Of a stretch of 23,754 bases of DNA, positions 7,063-13,872 are shown piece after piece. The stretch covers positions 1-23,754 of the forward strand of contig JBCDJG010000068.1 in the NCBI GenBank assembly GCA_038748065.1. Reading direction: 5' to 3'. This DNA comes from JBCDJG01 sp038748065 (GTDB taxonomy: Bacteria; Pseudomonadota; Gammaproteobacteria; Pseudomonadales; Halieaceae). The notes beneath the pieces are model-generated. The model saw only the letters and a list, made by a program, of their open reading frames with translations. It was not told the origin of the DNA and ran no database searches. How positions within the stretch are numbered: position 1 is the stretch's first letter; every line of letters begins with the position of its first letter. Position numbers and translations under genes: made by a program.

Positions 7063-8340
7063 TCAAGTTTTCGCAGCTGCCAGCGCCTGGTCAATATCGG
7101 CGATGATGTCGTCCACGTGTTCTATGCCCACCGATATTCGGACCATATCTTCCGTGACGCCGGCGGAGGCCAGCTCCTCTGGCGCGAGCTGACGGTGTGT
7201 TGTGCTGGCCGGATGGCAGGCTAAAGATTTGGCGTCGCCGATGTTGACCAGTCGCAGGATCATCTGCAGGGCATCAATGAAGCGAGCGCCAGCCTCCTGG
7301 CCTCCTTCAATACCGAAGCTCAATATCCCGGCGGCTTTACCGCCGCAGATTTTCTGGCAGGTCTCGTGCTCCGGGCTTTCATTCAGTCCAGCGTAATTGA
7401 CCCAGTTGACCTGCGGATGCGCAGCCAAGTGTTGTGCGACTGTCAGCGCGTTTTCGCAGTGACGCTCCATGCGCAACGCGAGGGTCTCAAGTCCCTGCAT
7501 GATCAGGAAGGCGCTGTTAGGAGACAGGGCCGCGCCTGTATTGCGCAGCGGCACAACGCGGCAACGGCCGATAAAGGCGGCCGGGCCCATCGCCTCCGTG
7601 TAGACCACGCCATGGTAGGACGGGTCGGGCGTTGTCATGATACTGAAGCGGTCGGCATTAGCGGCCCAGTCGAATTTGCCGGAGTCCACGATGGCACCGC
7701 CAATCGTAGTCCCGTGGCCGCCGATGTATTTGGTTAGCGAATGCACGGCGATGTCTGCACCGTAGTCGAAGCAGCGGCAGAGCATGGGCGTCGCAACGGT
7801 ATTGTCGACTATAAGTGGCACGCCGGCGGCGTGGGCAATGCTCGCCCAGCGCTCGATATCGACGATATTGCCGGCCGGGTTGCCAATAGACTCGCAAAAG
7901 AGGGCACGGGTGTTCTCATCGATCAGCCCTGCGACGGCATCGAAATCGGCCGCGTCGGCAAAGCGGACCTCAAGGCCCTGACGCGGGAAGGTGTGAGCGA
8001 ACAGATTATAGGTGCCGCCGTAGAGCTGCGAAGTGCTGACAATATTGTTGCCCACCTCAGCGATTGCCTCGATGGCGTAGCGGATCGCCGCCATGCCGGA
8101 GGCCACTGTCAGTGCGCCGACACCGCCCTCCAATTCGGTCAGCCGCTGCTCAAGTACACCATTGGTGGGGTTCATAATGCGGCTGTAGATGTTGCCCGGG
8201 ACCTTCAGGTCGAAGAGGTCAGCGCCGTGCTGGGTATCGTCGAAGGTAAAGGATGTTGTTTGATAGATGGGCGTGGTGGCCGCATTCGTGGCGGGATCGC
8301 CTTCGTAGCCCGCGTGCAGGGCAATGGTTTCAGGGTGCAT
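7063..8340 (-). CDS. metY: O-acetyl-L-homoserine sulfhydrylase-like PLP enzyme (Cys/Met metabolism family)
   Basis: Cytosolic PLP enzyme that replaces the acetyl group of O-acetylhomoserine with sulfide (or methanethiol) to form homocysteine (or methionine). The 425-residue product has the family pattern: ATTPIYQTTSF near the N-terminus, YSRIMNPTNGVLEQRLTELE (52-71), SGMAA (81-85), the PLP-ring Asp in VDNTVATP (178-185) and the Schiff-base Lys204 in HSLTKYIGGHG. The length and the Y-P-G-N-I-Y-S-R style match MetY better than the shorter MetB/MetC. The longest frame begins with TTG at 8346, but the ATG at 8338-8340 has AAGGA six bases upstream and is preferred. Divergent from sstT; its promoter was not clear to me. 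Methionine gamma-lyase-like activity cannot be excluded. Confidence 0.9.
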   Translation of the reverse strand: MHPETIALHAGYEGDPATNAATTPIYQTTSFTFDDTQHGADLFDLKVPGNIYSRIMNPTNGVLEQRLTELEGGVGALTVASGMAAIRYAIEAIAEVGNNIVSTSQLYGGTYNLFAHTFPRQGLEVRFADAADFDAVAGLIDENTRALFCESIGNPAGNIVDIERWASIAHAAGVPLIVDNTVATPMLCRCFDYGADIAVHSLTKYIGGHGTTIGGAIVDSGKFDWAANADRFSIMTTPDPSYHGVVYTEAMGPAAFIGRCRVVPLRNTGAALSPNSAFLIMQGLETLALRMERHCENALTVAQHLAAHPQVNWVNYAGLNESPEHETCQKICGGKAAGILSFGIEGGQEAGARFIDALQMILRLVNIGDAKSLACHPASTTHRQLAPEELASAGVTEDMVRISVGIEHVDDIIADIDQALAAAKT

Positions 8341-8405
8341 GGTCAATCCTTGGCTTGTTTTCGCTGATCACTGAGCCTAGCAAATAATGCGTGGTCGGCA
8401 AGTGA

Positions 8406-8435
8406 TCGACCCGCAGCGGGTTTCAACACTATACT
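8406..8435 (+). promoter_or_regulatory. candidate promoter for sstT
   Basis: TCGACC (8406-8411, 4 of 6) and TATACT (8430-8435, 5 of 6) are separated by 18 bases in the divergent gap between metY and sstT. The predicted start near 8442 leaves a leader of about 24 bases. Confidence 0.35.
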
Positions 8436-8465
8436 GCCCGGAAAAAAGGTGTGTAACGAACTGCC

Positions 8466-9674
8466 ATGAACCCACTGCGACTCGGCCTGGTGCCGCAGAT
8501 ACTAATCGGGGTTGTTCTCGGCGCTGGCCTGGGCCTGATCGCGCCCACCCTGGCCGCGCCTCTGGGCTTGCTGGGTGAACTTTTCGTCGGCATGTTGAAG
8601 GCGGTTGCACCGCTGTTGGTGTTGCTGCTGGTGATGTCTGCTATTGCCAATCGACATGAGCGAGGGAGCGACGGCCGCAAAACGGCACTAACGCTGTTGC
8701 TGTACCTCTTCGGTACGGTGAGCGCCGCATTTGTTGCCCTGCTACTGAGTGTCCTTTTCCCGCAGACCCTGGCGCTCACTGATGCCGCAAGCGGCAGTCC
8801 ACCTGATGATGTGGGCGCGGTGCTGATGGATGTGCTGTTCAAGTTGATAGACAACCCCATTAACGCCCTGCTGACGGCAAACTTCCTGGGCTGTCTGACC
8901 TGGGCGGTACTGCTCGGTATCAGCTTCCGGCGCGCTCCCGCTGCCTTTCGCGACCACCTGCAAACCGCGGCGGATGGCGTCACGGACATCGTTCGCTACG
9001 TGATTCGCCTTGCGCCTATAGGTATTTTCGGTCTGGTTTGCGCGACCGTCGCGACGGTCGGGATAGCTGCGTTGGCCGACTACGCAAGTCTGGCACTACT
9101 TCTTGTCACCGCCATGTTGGTGGTCGCGCTGCTGATCAACCCCGCTGTAGTGTTTCTATTGACGCAAAAGAACCCCTATCCCGTGGTGTTGCGCTGCCTC
9201 GAGGAATCCGGCGTGACCGCCTTCTTCACCCGTAGCTCGGCGGCGAACATTCCGGTAAATCTCAATCTGGCGCGCCAGTTGGGCATCAGTGAGGAACTCT
9301 ACTCGGTTACCATCCCGGTGGGCGCGACCGTGAATATGGCGGGAGCCGCGATCACGATCACGGTACTCTCGCTGGCTGCCGCCAATACGCTAGCTATAGA
9401 AGTTAGCTTCGCTACCGCACTTGCCCTCTGTGTGGTCGCTGCCTTTGCTGCCTGTGGAGCCAGTGGCGTCCCCTCGGGCAGTCTCCTGTTGGTGCCACTT
9501 GCGTGCTCGCTGTTTGGTATCCCGGTGGACGTTGCCATGCAGGTGGTGGCTGTCGGCTTTATCATCAGCGTGGTACAGGATTCGGCCGAAACGGCCCTGA
9601 ATTCGAGCACCGACGTCATTATCACTTACGCCGTTGACCAGGCATTCAACGATGCGGCGTCAGAGGAGGCTTGA
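8466..9674 (+). CDS. sstT: sodium:serine/threonine symporter (SstT, DAACS family)
   Basis: Inner-membrane symporter that imports serine and threonine with Na+. The 402-residue protein is strongly hydrophobic throughout and has the DAACS fold signatures: TRSSAANIPVNLNLARQLG (the serine-rich re-entrant loop HP1), a TVNMAGAAITI transmembrane segment, GASGVPSGSLLLVPLACSLF (HP2) and DSAETALNSSTDV near the C-terminus. The last motif is typical of SstT rather than GltP or DctA. No clear Shine-Dalgarno sequence precedes the ATG, though the AT-containing leader and the -10 at 8430 fit this start. The stop lies two bases before the TTG start of the DUF501 gene, so the two are cotranscribed and probably coupled. 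Confidence 0.93.
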   Translation: MNPLRLGLVPQILIGVVLGAGLGLIAPTLAAPLGLLGELFVGMLKAVAPLLVLLLVMSAIANRHERGSDGRKTALTLLLYLFGTVSAAFVALLLSVLFPQTLALTDAASGSPPDDVGAVLMDVLFKLIDNPINALLTANFLGCLTWAVLLGISFRRAPAAFRDHLQTAADGVTDIVRYVIRLAPIGIFGLVCATVATVGIAALADYASLALLLVTAMLVVALLINPAVVFLLTQKNPYPVVLRCLEESGVTAFFTRSSAANIPVNLNLARQLGISEELYSVTIPVGATVNMAGAAITITVLSLAAANTLAIEVSFATALALCVVAAFAACGASGVPSGSLLLVPLACSLFGIPVDVAMQVVAVGFIISVVQDSAETALNSSTDVIITYAVDQAFNDAASEEA

Positions 9675-9675
9675 G

Positions 9676-10206
9676 TTGGCAGAGTCCGAGGATTTGGACA
9701 GTGCTACGGTAGATGCTGTGGCGCGGCTGCTTGGTCGTCGGCCGCGGGGTTTAAGAGCCGTGCCCGTGCGCCGCGAAAATGGCGACCCGGTCGTCATTCG
9801 TGTCGCCTCACTGGTTGCTGGCAAACCCTTTCCAACGCTGTTCTGGCTGGTCGATGCGGAGCTGAATTTGCGCATAGACCGCGAAGAAGCAGGCGGCCTG
9901 ATAGCCCGTTTCCAGGCAGTTGTCGATGACAGCCCGACGCTACAGGCCGCGATGGTTGAGGATCATCGCGAGCATATTTCCCTGCGCGACGCCTGTATGA
10001 CGGCGGGCGACAAAGCCCAATTGCAAGAGCTGGGTTTTCTTGGCGTGCTGGAGCGCCGAGGGATAGGTGGCATAGAAGACTTTCGCTATATTCGCTGTTT
10101 GCACACCTGGTATGCCGCCCACCTGATCCAGGCCAACACCATCGGAGGTCTGCTGGATGCTCACTGGTCAGATAACGAGGAAGGGCCGGGTTCAGGTGTA
10201 ACTTGA
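9676..10206 (+). CDS. DUF501 family protein of unknown function
   Basis: The product, 176 residues, matches the DUF501 pattern: GRRPRGLRAVPVR near the N-terminus, then PFPTLFWLVDAELNLRID (about 55-72), an EHISLRD segment, and IRCLHTWYAAHLIQANTIGG near the C-terminus, with a conserved Cys-Leu-His. No activity is established for this family. The start is TTG at 9676, with GAGGAGG six bases upstream, inside the end of sstT; the only longer in-frame start would overlap sstT by 41 bases. No signal peptide or membrane helix is visible, so it is likely cytoplasmic. The coupling with sstT is seen directly; a functional link is only a guess. The TGA stop overlaps the -35 box of the next operon. Confidence 0.85.
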   Translation: MAESEDLDSATVDAVARLLGRRPRGLRAVPVRRENGDPVVIRVASLVAGKPFPTLFWLVDAELNLRIDREEAGGLIARFQAVVDDSPTLQAAMVEDHREHISLRDACMTAGDKAQLQELGFLGVLERRGIGGIEDFRYIRCLHTWYAAHLIQANTIGGLLDAHWSDNEEGPGSGVT

Positions 10207-10231
10207 CCCCGGGGGCGCTCCCCGCTATATT
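10203..10231 (+). promoter_or_regulatory. strong sigma70-type promoter of the cytochrome c / oxidase operon
   Basis: TTGACC (10203-10208, 5 of 6) and TATATT (10226-10231, 5 of 6) are spaced by the optimal 17 bases. This is the best promoter in the window. The -35 box overlaps the stop codon of the DUF501 gene. The transcript should start near 10238, inside the palindrome at 10233-10248. Confidence 0.6.
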
Positions 10232-10232
10232 A

Positions 10233-10248
10233 GTTAGCTATAGCTAAC
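10233..10248. promoter_or_regulatory. perfect 16-bp palindromic operator candidate over the transcription start
   Basis: GTTAGCTATAGCTAAC is its own reverse complement. It begins one base after the -10 box and covers the expected transcription start, the classic place for a repressor. The TTAGC...GCTAA half-sites resemble MarR/SlyA-type operators, an inference from the motif only. No regulator gene is adjacent. Confidence 0.5.
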
Positions 10249-10265
10249 ATATTGAGAGGGCTCTT

Positions 10266-10619
10266 ATGCATCGTTACTTCGTAGTAATCGCCACGGTGTT
10301 GCTTTGCGCTTGTGGCTACGAGGGAGCGTCCAGCGACCTGGCAGCCGTCGAGACCGCAGCACGCATGCTGGAACCCGCAGACGCAGAGCTCGCCAGCATC
10401 TATAACCGCAGCTGCCGAGCCTGTCATACGGTGGCGGCAACGGGCGCGCCACTGGCGGGCGACCAGGCCGCCTGGGGAGAACTGATGGCGAAGGGGCCAG
10501 ACGTGCTGCTGGAGAACGTGGTTGCAGGCTATGGAGGCATGCCGCCCTTTGGCCTGTGTATGGACTGTGACGCGGATGAGTTTGATGCCCTGATCGCGTT
10601 TATGGCCCGGGGGCGTTAG
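10266..10619 (+). CDS. small cytochrome c5-like monohaem protein, probable lipoprotein
   Basis: Periplasmic electron carrier of 117 residues. A short hydrophobic N-terminus (5-15) ends in LCAC, a lipobox-like site with Cys16 as the likely lipidated residue, although Cys at the -2 position is uncommon. Haem attachment is CRACH at 50-54, and the axial Met is probably Met92 in GGMPPFG. A second Cys pair, C98-x2-C101, after the Met is the hallmark of the cytochrome c5 group. GAGGG lies five bases before the ATG. The stop is two bases from the next gene, a Tat-type FAD oxidase, so this cytochrome is a good candidate electron acceptor for that enzyme. First gene of the four-gene operon. Confidence 0.85.
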   Translation: MHRYFVVIATVLLCACGYEGASSDLAAVETAARMLEPADAELASIYNRSCRACHTVAATGAPLAGDQAAWGELMAKGPDVLLENVVAGYGGMPPFGLCMDCDADEFDALIAFMARGR

Positions 10620-10621
10620 AG

Positions 10622-12004
10622 ATGCTCAATCGACGCGATCTTTTATCAGGTATGGTCACCGCGGCACTTGGCGCGGCGGTGTCGCCCTCCATCAGTCTGG
10701 CCCAAGAAGTAACCACTATTAAACGCACTGGCCGCAAGCTGCCCTGGCGAAATTGGTCCGGGTCTCAGCAATGCGTACCCGACGCGCGTGTGGCGCCCGC
10801 TTCACTGGCGGAACTGCAACAGCTGGTCGCGGATGCCAGCGGCGTCATTCGGCCAGTGGGTGCTGGCCACTCCTTCAGTGCGCTGGTACCAACCGACGGA
10901 ACCATTGTTTCACTGGCGCGGATGAGCGGCCTGATTAGTCACGACCCGGACTCGCTCAAGGCGACCATTTGGGCGGGCAGTCGTCTCGGCCAACTTGGGC
11001 AGCCGCTCGAAAATGCAGGCCAGGCCCTCATCAATATGCCGGACATCGACGAACAAGCGCTGGGCGGCTGTCTTGCTACGGCAACTCATGGTACCGGTAC
11101 TGGCATCGGCTGCATGTCGACCTTCGTCACTGAGCTACAGCTGGTTGATGCGCGGGGTGATCTGGTGACCTGTTCGGCCGATGAAAACCCTGAGCTGTTT
11201 CAGGCAGCCCGAGTCTCTCTTGGGGCGCTGGGTATCATCACCCAGGTTACCCTGCAAAATCAGGCGCCCTACCGGATGCGTCGTGAGACGCGATGGATGG
11301 CCTTCGACGATATTATCGATATCGCGGAGTGCGAAGCGGATGCCCACCGCAACTTCGAATTCTACTATGTGCCCTTTACGGGCATGGGCTTTACAGATGC
11401 CCATGACTTGACTGATGAGCCTATCGGCAGCACGGAAAAGCTCGACGGCAACGAGGGCGTTTATGACCTTAAGATGGCCCGGGACTATCTCGAGAACTGG
11501 CCCAAACTGCGCGAGTTGGTGCTTGGCAGTTACATGCGGACCCTGAGTGATGAGGTGACGATCGAAAACTCCTGGAAAAACTACGCCAGTGAGCGGAACG
11601 TGCGCTTCAACGAGATGGAATACCATCTGCCGCGGGAACACGGCATGCAGGCCCTCAGGGAGATTCGCGACGTGCTCGAGAGCCAGCACAATGAGGTTTT
11701 CTTCCCGATAGAGGTGCGTTGGATTCAGGGCGACGATATCTGGTTAAGCCCCTTTCAGGGCCGAGATAGCGTATCTATCGCCGTACATCGCTATTTCGAC
11801 GAAGACTTTTCTCCCTACTTCAAGACCATTGAACCCATTTTCCGCAAGTACAACGGGCGGCCGCACTGGGGTAAGCTCAATACGCTGACCGGTCAGGACT
11901 GCCGGGCTCTGTATCCGCACTGGGATGAGTTCGCAGCTGTGCAGCGTGAGATGGACCCGGAGGGTCAATTCCTGAACCAATACTTACGCGATCTTCTTGC
12001 ATAA
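10622..12004 (+). CDS. Tat-exported FAD-linked oxidoreductase of the D-arabinono-1,4-lactone oxidase family
   Basis: VAO-type flavoenzyme of 460 residues. It begins MLNRRDLLSGM with a twin-arginine motif (residues 4-5), a hydrophobic stretch, and SLAQE near 25-29 as a plausible cleavage site, so it should be folded with FAD and exported. The FAD-binding domain shows VGAGHSFSALVPTDG (79-93), where His83 is at the position that is covalently flavinylated in aldonolactone and alditol oxidases, and TATHGTGTGIG (153-163). The C-terminal ALO domain ends with HWGKLN, typical of the family. The substrate is unknown: sugar lactones or alditols are family precedents. The preceding cytochrome suggests it may work as a dehydrogenase passing electrons to haem c rather than only to oxygen. 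No clear Shine-Dalgarno sequence; probably coupled to the cytochrome gene. Confidence 0.85.
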   Translation: MLNRRDLLSGMVTAALGAAVSPSISLAQEVTTIKRTGRKLPWRNWSGSQQCVPDARVAPASLAELQQLVADASGVIRPVGAGHSFSALVPTDGTIVSLARMSGLISHDPDSLKATIWAGSRLGQLGQPLENAGQALINMPDIDEQALGGCLATATHGTGTGIGCMSTFVTELQLVDARGDLVTCSADENPELFQAARVSLGALGIITQVTLQNQAPYRMRRETRWMAFDDIIDIAECEADAHRNFEFYYVPFTGMGFTDAHDLTDEPIGSTEKLDGNEGVYDLKMARDYLENWPKLRELVLGSYMRTLSDEVTIENSWKNYASERNVRFNEMEYHLPREHGMQALREIRDVLESQHNEVFFPIEVRWIQGDDIWLSPFQGRDSVSIAVHRYFDEDFSPYFKTIEPIFRKYNGRPHWGKLNTLTGQDCRALYPHWDEFAAVQREMDPEGQFLNQYLRDLLA

Positions 12005-12014
12005 GGGCTGAGCC

Positions 12015-13283
12015 ATGAAGAGACGTACGCTGGTTCTCGCAAGCCTCGCTGCGGCGACCGGCGCAGCCATGTTGCTGAAACCACGAGATCGCGGGTCAAA
12101 CCATGCCCCTTACTTCCTGCAACTGGGAGATGCACTCGACCGGGCGGGACGCTCAGCGCCGACGCTCGTTATCGACAAGGCCCGACTGCTGACGAATGTG
12201 GAGACCCTTCGTGGCCACCTGAAAGATCGCTTCCACTACCGTATCGTTGTCAAGTCGCTGCCGTCGCTGCCGCTGCTTGACGAAATTATGGTGGCATCCG
12301 GTAGTCGCCGGCTGATGCTTTTTCATCAGCCCTTTATCAATACCGTCGTCGCCGCAATGCCCGATGCCGACATCTTGCTGGGTAAGCCCATGCCGGTTGC
12401 CGCGGCTGCGCGCTTCTACGAGCAGCTTGGAGACGCCGGTTTCGATGCCGCCACGCAGCTGCGCTGGTTGCTTGATACGCCCGAACGTGTAAAGCAGTAC
12501 GCTGAGCTGGCCGCACGTTTGCAGCAACCCATGCTGGCCTGCATCGAGATAGACGTCGGCCTGCATCGTGGTGGCGTCCAGCGCGACTTGGATTTGCTTG
12601 CCATGCTCGATCTGATGACGGCGTCGCCCTGGCTGCGCTTTGCCGGCCTTATGGGTTACGAGCCACACATTGCCAAGGTCCCAGGTAATCCCTTGACCTA
12701 CCGTGATAAAGCCATGGCGGTCTATTCCCACTATCTCGATCTCTCGCGCGCTCACCTTGGCGGGGCGTTCCCACAGGACGCGGTGCTCAACGCTGGCGGT
12801 AGTCCCACCTACCAGTTCTATGACGAGGGCAGCTTTCCTTTTAACGAGCTGGCGGCCGGCTCTTGCCTGGTCAAGCCCACAGATTTCGATTTGCCCAGCC
12901 TCGCAGACCATGAAGCCGGCAGCTATATTGCGACCCCGGTTCTAAAGACGCAGGACACGGTGCAGATTCCCGGCATTGATCTGGGCCGTTTACAGGGCTG
13001 GTGGAATCCCAACCAGGCGCGAACGTTTTTCACCTATGGTGGCTGGTGGAAAGCGAAACCAGAGTCGCCGCAGGGCCTGGTGAATAATGGCCTGTATGGG
13101 CGCTCCACCAACCAGGAGATGCTCAATGGTTCGCGGTCGGTCGATCTGCATCCCGACGACTGGATATTCCTGCGGCCGACACAGAGCGAATTCGTGTTTC
13201 TGCAGTTTGGGGATATCGCTGTCTACGAGGATGGCGATATCGTCGACTGGTGGCCGGTGTTCCCGCAAGGTGCCACGACCTGA
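12015..13283 (+). CDS. PLP fold-III protein (alanine racemase N-terminal / D-threonine aldolase-like) with export-like N-terminus
   Basis: The product is 422 residues. Residues 1-21 (KRR, then a hydrophobic run to MLL) look like a Tat signal or membrane anchor. The TIM-barrel domain follows: APTLVIDKARLLTNV (48-62), VVKSLPSLPLL with the probable PLP Lys80, IEIDVGLHRGGV (177-188), LMGYEPHIAK (212-221) and LNAGGSPTYQFYD (258-270). The C-terminal domain ends FLRPTQSEFVFLQFGDI where D-serine dehydratase/D-threonine aldolase relatives usually have a His-x-Cys-type metal site; I see no such ligands. The reaction is therefore uncertain: aldolase, racemase or dehydratase. It lies 10 bases after the FAD oxidase gene and is surely cotranscribed with it. 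A PLP enzyme outside the cytoplasm would be unusual but has precedent in periplasmic broad-spectrum racemases. Confidence 0.8.
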   Translation: MKRRTLVLASLAAATGAAMLLKPRDRGSNHAPYFLQLGDALDRAGRSAPTLVIDKARLLTNVETLRGHLKDRFHYRIVVKSLPSLPLLDEIMVASGSRRLMLFHQPFINTVVAAMPDADILLGKPMPVAAAARFYEQLGDAGFDAATQLRWLLDTPERVKQYAELAARLQQPMLACIEIDVGLHRGGVQRDLDLLAMLDLMTASPWLRFAGLMGYEPHIAKVPGNPLTYRDKAMAVYSHYLDLSRAHLGGAFPQDAVLNAGGSPTYQFYDEGSFPFNELAAGSCLVKPTDFDLPSLADHEAGSYIATPVLKTQDTVQIPGIDLGRLQGWWNPNQARTFFTYGGWWKAKPESPQGLVNNGLYGRSTNQEMLNGSRSVDLHPDDWIFLRPTQSEFVFLQFGDIAVYEDGDIVDWWPVFPQGATT

Positions 13284-13293
13284 GGCTGATCCC

Positions 13294-13872
13294 GTGACTG
13301 CAGGCGTCGGCGTGCTGTTGCTGGCGGCCGGCCGAGCCCGGCGCTTCGGTTCTGATAAGCGCTTTGCCACGCTGTCAGATGGCCGATCAATGTTTGAAAC
13401 AACGCTGGACACCCTACAGCGCAGCACTCTGCCGCTGCGCGTGTGCGTGGCGCCCGAAGACACCGCCGGCCTGAATCTACTCGCCGAGCGTAGTGTGGAG
13501 GCCTTGGTTTGCGATCGGGCAGAGGAGGGCATGGGGGCAGTGCTGGCCCAGGGCGCTGCGGCAGTGGCGGACTGGCATGGCGTTTTGGTCGCACTGGCAG
13601 ATATGCCCTGGATAAGCGTAAACACCTACCAGCGGGTCGCTGCTGGCCTTGGCGGGCGGCGCATTCATCGCCCCGTCTGGCGTGGTCGGGGAGGGCACCC
13701 CATGGGTTTCGGGCGGGCTTATTTTGACCAGCTGATTAGCTTATCCGGGGACGTCGGCGGCAAGGACATTGTCAGACGCCATAAAGACAATATTGTCGAT
13801 GTCGTCCTGGAGGATGTCGGCATCCTCCAGGACGTGGACAGGCCCGACCAGTTGGTCAGGCGCAGCAGCTAG
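13294..13872 (+). CDS. MocA-like nucleotidyltransferase (molybdenum cofactor cytidylyltransferase type)
   Basis: The product is 192 residues. Motifs of the MobA/MocA group are clear: LLAAGRARRFGSDK (9-22) with Lys22, EEGMGAVLAQGAAAV (77-91), VALADMPWIS (99-108) and RGRGGHPMGF (130-139), ending in a DVDRPDQL tail. LAAG rather than LAGG, and the GHP motif, favour the MocA (CTP, molybdopterin cytosine dinucleotide) branch over MobA (GTP). The start is GTG at 13294, 10 bases after the previous stop, with GAGG eight bases upstream; the much longer in-frame extension overlaps the PLP gene and is rejected. No molybdoenzyme, XdhC or other cofactor gene is visible nearby, so either it serves a distant enzyme or it transfers a nucleotide to another acceptor. 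Confidence 0.82.
   Translation: MTAGVGVLLLAAGRARRFGSDKRFATLSDGRSMFETTLDTLQRSTLPLRVCVAPEDTAGLNLLAERSVEALVCDRAEEGMGAVLAQGAAAVADWHGVLVALADMPWISVNTYQRVAAGLGGRRIHRPVWRGRGGHPMGFGRAYFDQLISLSGDVGGKDIVRRHKDNIVDVVLEDVGILQDVDRPDQLVRRSS
13786..13797. repeat. 12-bp palindrome near the end of the mocA-like gene
   Basis: GACAATATTGTC is self-complementary and lies five bases before the larger hairpin at 13803-13834. It is inside coding sequence. Short AT-centred palindromes can occur by chance; it is noted because of its neighbour. Confidence 0.4.
13803..13834. repeat. perfect 14-bp stem with 4-base loop at the 3' end of the mocA-like gene
   Basis: The arms CGTCCTGGAGGATG and CATCCTCCAGGACG are exact reverse complements around the loop TCGG. 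The element is in-frame coding sequence (LEDVGILQD region) and ends 35 bases before the shared CTAG where two convergent genes stop. No T-run follows on either strand, so it is not a classic intrinsic terminator, but it could slow or protect transcripts from both sides. Confidence 0.65.

Noticed and set aside
9043..9060. Perfect 18-bp palindrome CGACCGTCGCGACGGTCG inside sstT
   Set aside because: It follows from two successive Ala-Thr-Val codon triplets in a transmembrane helix; coding constraint explains it and there is no adjacent start or promoter.
13087..13293. 69-codon upstream extension of the mocA-like frame
   Set aside because: It lies wholly within the PLP gene in another frame; the GTG at 13294 gives the normal family start.
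13803..13834. Hairpin as an intrinsic terminator
   Set aside because: No T-rich run follows the stem on either strand; kept only as an inverted repeat of unknown role.
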